Shown: positions 1 through 14,461, counted from the stretch's first letter. The stretch: DNA of 64,000 bases from Siniperca chuatsi (GCF_020085105.1 NC_058053.1:19658888-19722887), one strand, 5' to 3'. Numbers and translations are program-made. Notes: a model not told the origin generated them from the sequence alone.

Positions 1-190
1 TGTCTTGCATATCTTTAATTTCCCAGCCCCTTAACCTAACTTCAGTTTAAGCCTGATTCTGAACTTAAACCTAAAACCAAGTCATAACCCTAAAATAAGC
101 TGTTAAACTTGGGAGGACTAACTTTTTGGTCCCCAGTAGAGAGGCAAGTCCCTGCAGCATGAGTGGGCTTCCATATTTGGGTCCCCACAA
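1..190. repeat. CCTAA-rich fish repeat (partial at window edge)
   Basis: Contains ccccttaacctaac, aaaccaagtcataaccct and gggtccccacaatgcc. The same order of blocks recurs at 23.18-23.42 kb, so this is one dispersed repeat family rather than telomeric DNA. Confidence 0.6.
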
Positions 191-1076
191 TGCCATATGA
201 ACAAAAACACACACTTCAAGGATAATTGGAACAGTCATATAAGCTGTGTGTATCCAAAAAGTTATGTGTGTATGGGGTATGGCTGCCATTATATTCCATG
301 GAAACAATGTCTGTCATCATCCTATCTATAAATATATTCTCTGCCAATGACAAAAAACACATTAACATCATGTGCACCACAGACAAGCTGACAAAAACAG
401 ACCATTTGCAGCCATGTGTCACACATTCAGACATGACTTTCTGGTGCATCGCAAACACATGGTGACAGCGTTTCATCATGGGCTTTCTTTGAAGTCAGAC
501 TCATTGTATATCATTGTTTACAGCCAATGAGTTGTTTTTTTTGTGCAAATGTGTGTGTGTTTCCTACAGCCAGTTTTAGTCCTGGTCAGCCAATCTCAGC
601 CAGAACTGGGCCTCAAGGACAAAGAGTGTGTGCGTTTGTGAAAGGCGCGAACACTTGCACGTGCATGTGTGTACTCCAACATCTCCACCCTCCAATGCAG
701 TTGATTATATCCCACATGTCATCACACGAGACAGGAAATGATGTCGCGAGCCAGAGGAGGTGTGTCTCTCGAGGAAGTCCCTGAACAGACTGTTGCAGTG
801 GAACCCCGGCCTTCGTCACGCCAGAACCCATTAAACACAGATGAATCATAGACTGCACTCTGTGAAAATGAGAAGAGTTGGGATCAGTTTGGGGTGTAAC
901 CAGTTTGACCTAACCTGTTTTGATAATAACCTGATTTGTTTGCCTATGAAGTCACAGTATCACTGGGATGAAGGGAAACATGGCAGATAAAGGAAACCAC
1001 ATTAATGACCCAGTATTGTTTTTTTTTATCAGGCACAATTCTCTGCTTTCATTTCATCTTCAACATCTCCTCTTCC

Positions 1077-1902
1077 CAGTGGTGAAAAGTAAGTGCATTC
1101 ACTCAAGTACTGTACTTAAGTACAGTGAGGTACTTGTACTTTACTTGAATATTTCCATTTTATGCTACTTTTACATTTCTAATCCACAACATTTCAGAGG
1201 GAAATAATGTATTTTTTACTCCACTAGATTTATCTCAGACTTCAACACCAGTTACTTTTTACATGTAATATGCTTCTAAAATGCAAAACATTAAACCAGT
1301 GATTCCCAACTTTTTCGGTTTGTGACCCTTCCAGATGTCTGTGAGTTGTTAGCATTTCTAACTAAGAGAGATTTCCCCTTTAAACTTCTCAGATGGTTTC
1401 ATTTACGTAACTGTTTGAGGCCCAAAGTGGTAAAAGTATTCACATTTTTCACACAAAAGTGGGGGAAAAGAGAAAAGTTAAAAAAAAAACTGAGCACAGA
1501 TTTGTGCACCAGAACTTTGGTTTTTGTTCTTTCCTACCACATTAATCATCTCAAGACCCTTGTGACCCTTTGGAGGGGCCCAACCCCTAGATTAGGAACC
1601 ACTGAAATAAACCACGAAACCGCATATAAAAGGAGATAAAACTAACTCCACCTTAAACAGCTACAACAGTAAAATAATGCATGGTGATGAATTGATGCAT
1701 CAGTATTAACAATCTAATCATGCAATAATATATCACTGACAGGGGCCATTTTTCTGCAGAATAAGTACTTTTGCTGATAATTTTTCTGTACTCTGACTCA
1801 AGAAATTTGAATCCAGGACTTTTATTTATGATCGCGTATCTTTACACTGCCGTATTGGTACTTTTACTTAAGTAAAGGATCTAAATACTTGTTCCACCAC
1901 AG
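1077..1902 (+). mobile_element. hAT-like MITE with a second MITE nested inside
   Basis: Starts CAGTGGTGAAAAGTA and ends TTGTTCCACCACAG, with AAGTAC/TTTACTTAAGTA-rich ends resembling the Tol2 type of hAT termini. No transposase is seen. A separate element at 1297-1604 interrupts it. Confidence 0.65.
1297..1604 (+). mobile_element. Nested hAT-like MITE (CAGTGATTCC...GGAACCACTG)
   Basis: Ends are CAGTGATTCCCAAC and TTAGGAACCACTG, inverted with few mismatches. Flanks cattaaac and aaataaac agree at 6 of 8 positions, consistent with an old 8-bp hAT target duplication. It sits inside the MITE at 1077-1902. Confidence 0.65.
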
Positions 1903-1984
1903 ATTAAGTTTTTACATACAAAACAGATGACGAGTTGATTATCTCCGCCAGGTGTAAGCCTGGAGGGTATCATGCGCTTGGCCA

Positions 1985-2004
1985 TGTGTGTGTGTGTGTG
2001 TGTG
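1985..2004 (+). repeat. (TG)n microsatellite
   Basis: Ten TG units. Confidence 0.9.
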
Positions 2005-2059
2005 TACTCGTGTGTATCTGTCCACAGCTAATCTCACATACTAGTGGACCCATCAGCCT

Positions 2060-2142
2060 AATACTTTTACTTTTGATGCTTTATGATATGATGATATTTC
2101 TGTGCTTTTACTTAAGAAGGATTTTGAATGCAGGACTTTCAC
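2060..2142 (+). mobile_element. hAT-like MITE fragment
   Basis: Contains acttttgatgctttatgata and ttttgaatgcaggactttca, internal blocks shared with the copies at 1.08-1.90 kb and 42.7-43.2 kb. Both termini are missing. Confidence 0.45.
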
Positions 2143-5100
2143 TTCTTCCATCACTGTCTCTTCCTCGTCTTCCTCACTTCTTCCACCTTCTTTTCCTCTT
2201 AGTTCTTTCTCCCATATAGAGACCTCCTCCTTCTCCACCATCCTCACCATGTCACTTTCTATACTGCCATCTCTTCCTCTTCACACTTTCATTTCACGTT
2301 CTCTCCTTGTGGAATGTAGTCTGGTTTGCATAAACAGTAGAAAATTACACTCTAAGTGTTGGCATCAATCATAATTGGCCTCTAATTCTCTAAATGGCCC
2401 AATTTGTTACCAGGTGTGACAGCCTGAAGGGTCTCTCTCTCCCTCCCAGTCTTTCTATGCAGTTAAATTTAAATATTTGTTTTTTTTATCGTGGGAGGAA
2501 GTGACAATTCTAGCAGCCAAAAGTTTCCATTTATTTCCGATTTAATGAACAGGATTTTATTGCTGTTTGTCAGGATCACTTATTAACATATTTAGAAAGA
2601 ATGTTCTCTACTGCTTGTATAGTATGGACAATTTGTGGAAAGTGTATTTCAGTCTTTCAGCTTCCTGCCTCTTTCCTTTTGGCCCTCTTCTACCGCCAGA
2701 CGACCCATGACTCGGTCTGAACATTGTAACTGTCTGTTTTAGTTTGTGTAAGAAAAGCTTGAAGGTCCTTGACCGAAATGTTGTGTCCCTAATGAACAGT
2801 ATGCAGGAATTCAACCTTTTCTTTCACATTTCATTTTCCTATGCGCCTGTGTATTAGATAACAGTTTGTTTTAGTTTGTTAAAAGAAAAAAAGATTAAAA
2901 ACGTACCTGTAGACACAAAATGGTGACCCAGAACACAGTCAACAGCTGAGACAGAAACTCTTGCAGCTTTATTGCATGGTGACTAAGTGCTCAACCAGAT
3001 TTACAGAAAATTGTCAAAGGAAAATGCAAATTAATGTACATTTCCATTCACTTCTGTCATGCGAATATTAGGAGTTGAGAGCAGTTAGTAATTCTCCATT
3101 TGGGTACCATTAAACCATTGTAGAAGAGGGCCCAACAAGATGTAATTAATTATTCAGTCAAATCACAAACACTGGAAAACCATGTGGAAAATGTGATGGA
3201 AATATGACATTTCTGTTTAATTCCTGTATTAATTTGAGGAAGATTACAGTGTGTTCATTGCTTCACACAGATCTGATGCTTTCATCTGCTGCCTTTTGCC
3301 ATCTTTTCAGCGACAAGTGGCATCACATGCATGTACGTCAAGATTAATTTGCTAAGTCTGTTTCCATTCCATTGTCATATTTTCCTTTGAGATGAATGGG
3401 CAGTAATGAACACATGCATTGCACCAATGTTCAGAGATTGTTTTATTTTTCTTTAAAAAATCTGCTATAAGACAATTTAAAAGATGCTATAATCACAAAA
3501 ATTCTACACGAGGTGGTTTTAAAATCCAGCAGAAAATGTTTCAGTCTCTCAGGTTCTCATCGGTGCAGCACTGACGAAAGCAGTACTTTTTTACACCTCA
3601 GTACTTTTTATCCATGCAATAAAGCTGCAAGATTCAAGATTTGAGATACATGACTCTCTTTCAGGATCCTTTTTTGAGTGCAGGTGAGATTTTCAGTCCC
3701 TTATTTTACTTGTTACCAATTTGCAGCCCTGCTGCTACTGTGAAGGAATACATGTGTGTGTTCATCACCAAGTTTGAATGCAAATTTGTTATTTTCATAA
3801 CTTTCACTCTACAGTTATTGTCAACACGTTCTCTTGGTTTTAAAAATGATCCTTAATGCCAGGAAAGCATCAAAAGCTTTTCGGAAATCATTAAATGTCT
3901 TTCCCTATCACTTTGTATGTAATCACTGTGTCATCCTCCTTTTCTTGCTCTGATATCTTTTATTCCCTGCTTGCAACCATGATCCTTTTCCAGCTCTACT
4001 TTCTTCCCTCTGGGTTTGTGAAGGATGCGTAGGATAGAGGAGAATGGGTCAGGCACGCTGTCCTTGCTCTGCTTTTGTCATCACAGATTTGTCATTCCTT
4101 TCCTTCATTTTATAGCATTTCAACACATCATCAGCTCCACCTGCCAACATGCGCCACGCAGCCGGAAAACTGTGTCAGGGTTGGGTGCAAAAAAAATGGA
4201 GTGGTCTTACACACTCACACATCAGTTTGTGTATGTCACCTTCCATAAGGTTGATGATACTGAAGGTAACAATAGGATTTTTTCCTTCTCATCCACAGGC
4301 TAATAGCCACTACGCTCCCTGAAGAAGAATCACCTTTACTCAGGTGGGAAAACACTGACCAAAATCTTTCTCAATATGAAACTGACATGTTAAAATTTTT
4401 ATGATTTCTTTTTTTCGCATCCTCCTCGATTTCTTCCTTCCAGTAGGTGCAGGGGATTGGAAAATGTTTGCTGCTGTGGCCAAGAGCAGAAGGTCTTTCA
4501 CAGCTCAGTCGAGTGTGTGCAAGTTTCCTCACTTGGACTGGTTGTAATTTTGAGTATGGAAAAAGACAATAATTTAGATTTTTTTTTCCACTCACTTTTT
4601 CCAATCTGCTGATGCCATGAATGGAGTGGCTTATTAAGTTACAGACTTCCATACCAGGTCAGAGCAGTTTGAGGATGAAAATGTTTCAGACATTAAAAGA
4701 CTCAAACTCATACTCTACTTCATGCCACACCATAGAAATCATGCTCCTCTGTCATCACTATAGCACCACGTTTCTATATTATAACCTCTATTCTGATACA
4801 TATTTTGAAAGAATGCCTCTGACTTCTGACCCTGCTCCATTTTTGGAAATTTATTATGTGCCTGTCAGGATGTGTGGTAGTGCAGTAAGTCTGGTTTTCC
4901 TGCCAGATAAACGGGCTCTGCTCTGCATTCTGTAGCAAAGTGGAAAATATGATGTATGAAATATTCTTCCAAATATTCTCACAGTTTCTCAGAGGTCACA
5001 GGCTCATTTAGTTTCACTTATGCATCCATTATGTGCACACACGTTTTCTTTTTCATGTGTAGATAATAGCAGCCTATCAGACACACGCCTATTGTTGCTG

Positions 5101-5999
5101 ATAACAATATTAAGTCACAAATATCAAAATCGCAGCAGTACCTACCACCCGGAGGATGACTTCATTGCTGATTATTGTAACAGTTGTTGTGGTTGTTGCT
5201 CAACAACTACACAATGTTAAAACTTCGCATATTCACACAGAACAGGTGAACAACTTATGTGCATCTTTCCACATCTGCTGAAGATGAAGTCAAAAACCTA
5301 GATAAAAGACAATTCTTCAAAATAAACGTTTACATTTACACCACAGGCCAGGACCAGTAATTCCTTTGTGAAAATGAGACCCGCAACCACAACATGATGA
5401 CGTTTGATAGACAGACCAGTGTTATTGCCAACTGCCATGTGGCAATCAGCAAATCTTTCTTTTTGGAAAGCCATGGGGGACAGCAGTGCTGTGGATGATG
5501 AAGTAGAAGGATTTAGGAGGACTACAGGACAGAAAAAAGAGACAAATATAATTCATCCACTCTAAATTTGTCTCAGAGAGCAGAAGAGAACGACCAAAAG
5601 CTCAATGTGGTTCTCATTTCGTGTGCCTTTGTTTGTGTATATGTGTGTACACGCTCACTGTGTCTGTGCAAGCGTGCATACTTTATGTATGTGAGTGCGC
5701 TTGTCAGGATGGATCCTACATCTGAAAGATAAATAACCACATTACATGGGAGGATCAGGCGTGTAGCTTAGAGCTGACAGCAGATAGGATACTAGACAAA
5801 TCCACAGGCATTAAGTAAGAATCTGGCTCTCATACGCCGATACAAAAACACGCAGATGTCAGTATCATAAAACTCCCACTTTTTACACGCTTTCTGCTCT
5901 GCTACTGCACTGTTATTTCACTCCAAATAGTTTTAACAATCCTGCAATACAAATGTGATGTAGATGCAGACTGACCTCTGTACACATGCTCTCTTTCCC
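2143..5999. other. Non-coding stretch, no gene supported
   Basis: AT-rich DNA. ORFs are short, without domain signatures or good splice context. A pyrimidine-rich tract (cttcc/ctcctc) lies at about 2140-2300. Nothing else recognised. Confidence 0.5.
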
Positions 6000-7055
6000 T
6001 TAAAAAAAACATTTTGGAAAATATGCATTCGCTTTCTTGCTGAGTTAGTTGAGAATATGATACCACTCTCATGTCTGGGCATTAAAGCAGCCATAATCAG
6101 TATTTTTAATATCAATAATGGATCACATGACTGCTTCCATATGAAAGGAATCACTCGTAGTCATGAACCCACAGAGAATTATCACCCGACTCTGCAGTTC
6201 CCCTCAGGCCTATGGAGCTTTATTGCGAGTTTCAGTTCATTGTTTTTGTTTTACAGGCTGCAAATTCACACTGACCATTCTCATCTGCATCATTTTCAGC
6301 AGCAGCAGGCAGCTGTTTTCAGCAAAAAAGCTCTAAAAACCCACTGTACACTACCTGCCCAGCCCCAAACGACAGGCAGACGAAGTTAGCAACTAGCTGG
6401 TGAATAAAGTGGATTATTTAGCAGCTAAAGGGCCAGCTATTTTTCTCAGGTTTAGCTAGAAACCAAAAACAAAGATAAAAAGAGAGGGGATATTGGACTG
6501 ACATTCCACAGGTGGCCAGAAACATGACTCCAAAGGAAGGCTAATGTTGCTCCTTGTATGGTAAATAGGCAACTGTATGCTAGCAAGTTTGACATAAGAG
6601 GTGATGATATGTCAGTGTTGTGTTTATAGCTTTTGTCCACTGGCCCCAAGTGCCAAAAATCTGTCAGGTTTAAGTATGGCCAGGAGATGGTTAACTTACC
6701 TTAGCATAAAAACTGGAAGCACCTCTAAAGCTAGCCTGGCTCTGTCCAAAGTTATGTAGCAGACTTCTGTAGCACAGTGACTTCCTCCAAAAACTTGTCA
6801 TTTTGGGTTTTTGTACAGATTGAAACAAACAAGATATAATGTGTTGATTTAGAGGTGCTGGTAGGTGGATTTTCCACCTTTGAACAGAGCCAGGCTAGCT
6901 GTTTCTCAGTTTCCAGTCATTATGCTAAGCTAACCGGCTGCTGGCTCTAGCTTGATATTTACAGCACAGACATGAGATTGGTATCAATCATTTCATCAAA
7001 TTTCCGGCAAGAAAGTGAATAAGCGCATTTCCCAAAATGTTAAACTATTCCTTTA
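6000..7055. mobile_element. TTAA-flanked fold-back element with internal insert
   Basis: The left arm begins near cattttggaaaatatgcatt and the right arm ends ccaaaatgttaaactattcc plus TTTAA. The arms are inverse copies of each other, as in the full copies at 33.3 and 45.8 kb. About 580 bases between TTAA at 6082-6085 and TTAA at 6670-6673 interrupt the left arm. Confidence 0.65.
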
Positions 7056-10000
7056 ACAGGATCCAAAGGTTAAAGCAGAAAAATGTTTCTGCTATGTGAA
7101 TAAGAGGAAAAGTATGCATAATGAAAAAACAAACACAACTTGAGGCTCAATGAGGTGTGTTATTAACCACTCAACCATCATATATTACAATATGGACTGC
7201 ATTCTCCATGATTCCACTAGTCCATTAAGCATCCAAATGCAAAACACAGACCAGTCAAACAGGGAAGAGGGTGCATCCTTGACAATAGTGAAAACAGCAA
7301 TACTTTACGTAACACATTTATGACTAAAATCACATAGCAGATGCACATCATGCTAAAGTCATTTTCAGTCCCTGACACAGTGAAAACCATTCACCTCTGC
7401 CTCCTTTCAAGTAAAAATCCAGCATCATATTTAGTTTTAAGGTTAAGACACATTTATGAAATAATGTTTTATGGTGGAACATTGGCAGGATATGGGAGGG
7501 CAGTCTTGTACTGTACACGAGTGCTGCAGAATGGGTCAGTGTACATACAGTGGAGCTAACACAGGAGGCCTTCAGAAGCCAACAGATAAACTGTTTAGAT
7601 GCGTTTGTACACAGTGCACATCTACTCGCTTCATTCCTTCCCTGCACTTCATCATTTGTGTTATTGTGAAAGTTAACAGCGCACTTTTGTCTCCAGAAAT
7701 AAAACAAACACTGTGAGATGGCATTAATACAACAGCTACAGTATTTGTTGTCTCACCCGGGAAAAATGACGAGTGAATGCCTGTGGAGGCAAAATGTAAA
7801 TTTAATGTATTTTTAATGCTTTCTTTCAATCACAGTGACATATCGCCCCATGCTAAGCTAGTTTAGAGCCATCTTGAAATAGTGTAAGGCCTGTCACTCG
7901 ACAGCAGAAAAACTAATTATTAGAAAAGAGGTTCAGCGACTGGGAGAGAGGTAGACAGAAAGAAAAGAAGGAGACACCTCTGACTGAAGTGAGTTTGTTT
8001 TCCTGGCTTGGTAATATGATTGTACTAAAGCCTTCTTTGGTCTCGGCTCTGTCTTTGTTCCTCTGGGTGATTAAGACAAATAAACCATGGGATCAAACTA
8101 AGACAGGTTCTGGAAGACAGAATGGAGGAAGACAGGAGAGATATGAACATATTTAGTACAGCTCAGCTCAGTAGGTGAAAGCAAACGGGAAGGCAGTGCA
8201 CTACACTGTGGAAAATAATCACCCACTCCACATCACATCAACAAATCATTTCACACTTACCGAACAGAATACACCACAGTTTACAGTAAATGATGTAAAA
8301 AAATCGGCAGTGTGACACTTTCTAGAGAAACTAATTGCTGCTTCTTTCCATTTTTCAATCCCTTCATTTATCTGTTGAACCATCTGGACTGTGAGGATAA
8401 AAAAGGGCTCTTCCAATGAAGAATTTACCTGGATTTGAACCAGAGTAAATCAACATGTGACAGATGATGAAGTAAGAGGCACTATATGGATACACAGCAG
8501 TCCTTGTTCGACCTCACAGGCGATACATATAACTCTCAACAGGTGTCTCTGTAGGGTTTCATCTATTTGTCTTATGTCAAACCGTGCAAGGTTTGCGCAG
8601 CAGCAGAGCTGGTTAGAGCATCATGTCCTGGCTCAATATTCATAAAATGACAGATTGCTGGAATGAAAGACGAAGAGACAGAAATAATAGGATTGTTTAA
8701 GCCATAGAAAACAATAGTTAGAGAAACAATTCTATGCCCAGTGTGAAACAGAAGAAGTAAAGACTGAAGCACATTTTCTTATGAGCTGCCTAAAGAATCA
8801 AATATGCAAATTCTTCCAACTTTGCCCCCAAAAATCCTAAAAGCAAGAAAAGAGTATGTCCAGTGGCAGAACTAATAGGGGAATATATAACTTCACCAAA
8901 CTGAATTGGGAAATTGGGAATTGGGAATTGGGAAATTCAGATTTATTACAATTTGGGGCTTATCTATGTAATTTTCAACTGGAAATAATAATGTTGTACT
9001 CACGTTACATAATTGTTTAGATCCGTAAACATGACATCACTTAAAAGAAGTCAGACAGGGCGAGAGCAGTCTGATAATCCACTTTAGCCAGATTATCTAC
9101 AAACTTTATTTGGAGGTAATACCAAAAGTAAGCACACCAGAAATGTCAGTAGTAATCCCTCATTGCACAAGAAAACTGCTACAGTAAGTACAGAGACAAC
9201 AGACAATTTGCCGTGATTTCTCTTCCAAAAAAGTTTGGCTAACCAGACATTCTTACTTCTTTTTTAACGATGTGGTCAAGTCCCAGAATTTAGCAATTCA
9301 TTTTGTCAGTACAATATCAGTCTATTATCCATCCATCACCTTAGTAGTCCCCAATGGGTAATTGGTTCTGCTGCAGTGAAACAGGATAAAACACAAAGCA
9401 CTTAAATGCATCATATATAAATATACAGAAATAGAAAAAGTAGTAATTAGTGAAAAACTATGTACACTAGTCAAAATAATTTCAAAATAAGTTAAATTAC
9501 TTATAAAAAATATAAAATCCTAAAACATTAAATCTGCTATAAGAGGAAACAAGTTGTGAACACAACATTGACATATCACCTTCTAAGTTGGTATGGCGAA
9601 CTTGTTAGCAGACAGTTGCTGATTTACACATCCAGCAGTTACAGCGCAAGATCATCATTCATTTGTTATTGTAAAAATATCAATTATAGCCGCTTTAAGA
9701 AATTAGGTCCTGAGTGGGTATACTATATGAGCTCATGTTATCTTTAACTCACAGAGTTTAGCTGAGAGATTGCAGAGGGCATGACAGAGTTTTTATATCT
9801 GTTAGTTTTACCCTAAGAAGGGAACGAGAAGATATGATCTGAAACTGGATTGGATGTAGGGGCTGGATTATACTTTCTTTAAGAACTGTTATACAGAACA
9901 GACATACTTTTCTGTTACCAGTGATTTACCACCCTATTTAGAACATTTTTCTGTTTTACAGAGAGGGAAACAGATAAGAACATTTGGCAAAAACAGGCAA

Positions 10001-13000
10001 TGAAAAAAAATTCTAAAAACTCATGAATATTCAACAACAACCATACAAACTAAACAAACAGACATTATGGTACTGCTGCACCAATTAAACCACCAATAGG
10101 AATGATGGCTAAAATTACAAAGATAAGTGGGATTTGTTCGCAATCACCCTCTGACACTTAGCACTCACTGGATGCAGACTGAGGTCTGGATGTGATGAAC
10201 CCAATCAGCACAGACACTGCTGCATACTGTTTTAAGTTAAAACTGTCTGTGCGTCCTCAGGAGCAACATATGAAGTGAATCTAAAGGACAGCTGATGATG
10301 AGCCAGTAAAGCATAAACGTTGCTTGAAGCAGCATTCCTGTTGCAGAGGGATATCCTTAAAGTGACAGGGAGACTCAAGAGCCAGAGGTCTGTGATTGTT
10401 TACTGGATTTTCAATCTCCCCTAATGACAAAAACATTCCATTCTCATACACATGGACTCACATGGAGAGTGGATTTCCTGCTCTGCAGGGGACGATTACA
10501 AATGATACAAGCTGGGGAAGAATTGGCTTCCGCACCAAGGCACGGAGACTGTGACTTGATGCATTTGGAAAATATTCAACATGTAATGATAACTTATCAG
10601 GACCACCCTGCAGCTTCAAGAGCAGCAACAAATCCTTACACAAAATGCAAATGGATGTGTGGGATGACAGACTGTTTTAGAGTGAGGGCAGCCATTCAGG
10701 GTCTACAGATGCTTTTCTTAACTCCCAAGTGATGACTTTGACCAACCATCCTCCAAAGACCTTTAAAGGAGAAAGACTAAATATAAGAGCTATCCTACCT
10801 CATGCAGTGGAAACCCAGAGCTGAGGGCAAAGATACTTATGGTATTATTAATTCGTTGGTCCATAGAAACAAATTACATGTCGATGGTTTGTATGTTTTA
10901 GCCCATTAACTGCTGTTTTACTTTCCATTTTCCAAAGCACACCATAAGGTTTTTTTAATTGATTTTCCTAACTTCCAGGAAGCCATTTGTTTCCGTTTGC
11001 TATAAAAAATCAACTTGCAGAGACTTTCAATTTGCAAGAGATGCAATCCATCACAAGGAACATTTTGTCACATTTACAGTATTTCATCATACTGATTGGG
11101 TGCAAATTCATTTGTTTGCAGTGTTTTTTTATGTGTCTTGTTGGCACACTCCAGGACACTCTGACATCGAAGTTTCGAATGTCAGCTGCTGAACAAAAAC
11201 TTTATACATATACAACAAAATTCCTATTATTCAATTCAAAACACCCACATTTACTATAAGAAAACAAGAGAGGAAGCGCTAATTGGATCTGACAGTGATG
11301 TAATACAAAGCAGGTGCTCCTGATGCACAGGTAGGCAACCAGTATCACCAAAAATGGGAACGAATTCCCCAAAAAGTCAAGGCACACTCGATCATACAAA
11401 AGTTAAAAAGCCTTTATTATAGTGGCTACATGATATTGACCACACACCGGTCTTTCTCAGGGTAAAAAAAAAAAATCACACACAGAGACAATTAAGTACA
11501 AGCTTCAATCACATACATAATTCACATTTACTTATTTTGTTTTCTTGCGGGTGTTGCTTTCCAACAATGTTCTTATAAATGCAAGCACATATATACACAT
11601 ATGCAAGCACATACTCCATCCATTTTCAAGAATAACTGTCAAGAAGAAGGGAACACAACTGAAAACAATCAGAGATTCCTGGAACAAAGCCTAACTTCAC
11701 CTAAACGTGCACAACCGCTTCTAGCAAAGAGCAGAAAAATGAATGTCACCTGCAAGGCTCCCACAGTAAATGGAAGTAGAATAGGCTGCAGTGAAAGATA
11801 ACCTGACATCATGTGCAGCATGTGGGAGATATTCTCCATGGCAGCAGTCAGGGCCAGGTCTGTAATGACCATGCTAATGCCTGATTGCGTTTAATTTGAT
11901 ACAAATGAGCACATTATCCACCAATTTACCAGGAGTAGTTATTACATAATACCTCACTTCATTAACAAACAGGGTATTATGACTGGCATGTCACATCAAA
12001 CACAAGTGTCAACAGTGAGCTGGGAATTTTTTTAATCCTCTCATTTCTCTCAGGGGATCGTATACTCTCCGCTGTGGAGAGGAGATGGTGTAATAAACTA
12101 TGATTTCCCAAAAAACTGCTGAAAGATTCCTGACAAAAACAGGCCAACATCTAATTGGGCCTGGAGAAGAGGGAAGTTCTAACTCTTAACTCTTTTTTTT
12201 ATCCATCCCTGTGTTTCCCATTAAAATAGTTTCCAGGCACTGAAAAGAGGATCTGAAACAGCCAGCCTCAGGTAGTACCTGCTGGAGCGTTTGGCAGACA
12301 GTTGGGCTGAACTCTAGATCCTGGTTCTGGTGTTGGACTCTTTCCAATGACTCTTCAACCTTTCAGCTAAGTCTATACCATTTATTTATTCCTCTTTTTA
12401 TTCCTAAAAACACAAGTCACTCTGCATGTAATAGCGCTGTGTTTCAGAAAGTTTCTGGTAATTGTTGTCAAAATCAGAAAGTTGTATCATGTTGTTTGTT
12501 TGCTCTATGCGAGGCTGAAAAAGCTAAACATAAGCAACTTAAACCACAGCATAGTCTGCAATACAAGATAAAAAAATAGTATCTTTCACTTGGAGCCAGA
12601 TACATAAAGACTAATTCTTAGGCTACTGTAAGTCAAATCAAAATCAAACTTGCTAGACTTTGAATTCAACCAATCTAATAGTAACTAAGGTAAGAATGAT
12701 CCAGATAGCCATATGGACAATGTGTTGTGCGTAAAATAAGACATTTGACTGAAGAAGAAATGTACACCAAAGTAGCTCCACCTGTACGGACACATTATTT
12801 TTATCCAGCTGAAAAACTCTTGTCTGTTTGAGGTGAATTATGCTTAGAGGACCATCTTGTTTACAAATTTGAATCAGTGGAATGGCAAAGCAAAGAGACA
12901 TTAAGTTTGGGAAACAATCAATAAAAAGGTGAGTATAAACCATAACAATAATCTGAATGTCCAAAATGTTTTGAAAATGCATTAAAAAGTAATTTTGAGT

Positions 13001-13208
13001 TTACACTCATGGTTTGGATAACACATTTACAGAATTTAATTTTTGTCATTTATGGGTTTTTTTAACATATACATTCCTCTGAGCTCAATTTGATCCCATA
13101 GAGTTGTTGGAATTACAATTACGACGCTGAAGTGAATGTTTTCTCCCACTTGGTTGCTGATAATTATTATCTATACAAAAAAGCATTAATATAACAATTG
13201 TTTAGGGG
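7056..13208. other. Non-coding stretch, no gene supported
   Basis: Short unlinked ORFs only. A small tandem run of aattggga units lies at 8901-8938. The segment 11398-11470 (aaaaagcctttattatag...) looks like the tail of a dispersed repeat but could not be assigned. Confidence 0.5.
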
Positions 13209-13366
13209 AGGTTTTTTGCTTTATTTGATAGGAACAGCTGAAGAGAAACAGGAAATGTGGGAGGTATGCAGCAAAGGGCTGCAGGCTGGATTCAAACCTG
13301 GGCCACTGTGGTAAGGACAGCCTTGGAAATGGTGCGCCCATGCTACCAGGTGAGCTACTGGGGCTT
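13209..13366 (-). mobile_element. tRNA-derived SINE
   Basis: On the minus strand, TAGCTCACCTGG fits a pol III A box and GGTTTGAATCC a B box. They are followed by a unique body (gcagccctttgctgcatacc) and an AATAAAGC-type A-rich tail. The promoter boxes of a tRNA are kept but there is no full cloverleaf, so this is a SINE and not a tRNA gene. Confidence 0.75.
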
Positions 13367-14461
13367 AACTCGAACTTAGCAGGAGACAGTGGCTAACTTG
13401 GTAACTCCAAGTCTTTAGGAAAGGGGATGAAGGATCTCAAACTGCATATGTAGGTTAAGAAGATACTTTGTCTTTTTGAAACTCTATGAAGTGCTGCATG
13501 TTTGACAGCAAAGTCATAAAGCCAAATTCACTTGAAAGTGAATTTCTGAGCTGTACTATATTGCTTTGATTCCAGTCCTTGACGTGTGTGAGAGACGACC
13601 TGTCTGAACAATGATTGCTGAGGCCGTAAACGGATAGAAGAGCAAAGACATCCAGGTCTGATTGTGAGCAGGTGACCAGCAGGCAAACGGTGGACAGACT
13701 GGAAAAACTGCCCTCACGTCCAAATGCCACAGTCACCCTAAATGGCCCTTCTCCCTCACAGGCCTTTTTAATTTTCCATAACATTCCATAATCCACCTGG
13801 CCGACACCGCACACACCATACCCAGACACATGCAAACATACACACACAGATGCACAATGCTTTAACATTTTGCCTCAAACCCTCATTATATCACCAGTAG
13901 ATGGATGTGTGTGGGCAGCTTTCACTGAAGCATGATGCACACAAACCACAGCATGTCAACAAACAATGGAAAAAGATCCACAACAGTGAAAGACAACCAG
14001 GACTCAAGTTACATACACACATAGATGCATTGTGTTACACTATGCATAATACAACATACAAGACTGGGTTATTTATCTTCAGTTGACAGGTTGGTGTGTA
14101 AGCCACAATCTCTTGATTACACACACTAGTTAAAGCCTTGGAAGATACGTTTGGGCAAAGGACCATGTGGTTTCCATTTGTCTTTCAGAAAAACCTCTTA
14201 CTATTGGCTGGAAGTCAAAAAATATCAGCATTGCTAAGATCAGGAGTTGGCCGAGGGGTTCGTTGCTTCCCAACTCAAAGATGGATGCTTCATAAAAGTG
14301 CTGTTGCGCCCAAGACTATTTAAAACGAGTGTAGCCGAACTTGAAAAATAATCATGTTTTGCACTACACAGCTAACTCCTAGTGCATACTATCTTACTGT
14401 GCAACATCAAATACATAGCAAACTACAAAAAATATCAGATTCATGTACTTATTCTATTATT
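13367..14461. other. Non-coding stretch, no gene supported
   Basis: A 137-codon open frame on the minus strand (13455-13868) has no recognisable domain and begins in a CA-rich low-complexity run. It is not called. Confidence 0.45.

Noticed and set aside
13320..13366. tRNA gene
   Set aside because: A and B boxes are present but no cloverleaf closes and an A-rich tail follows; fits a tRNA-derived SINE.
13455..13868. 137-codon minus-strand ORF
   Set aside because: No domain, no family resemblance, begins in CA-repeat DNA; typical of chance ORFs at this length.
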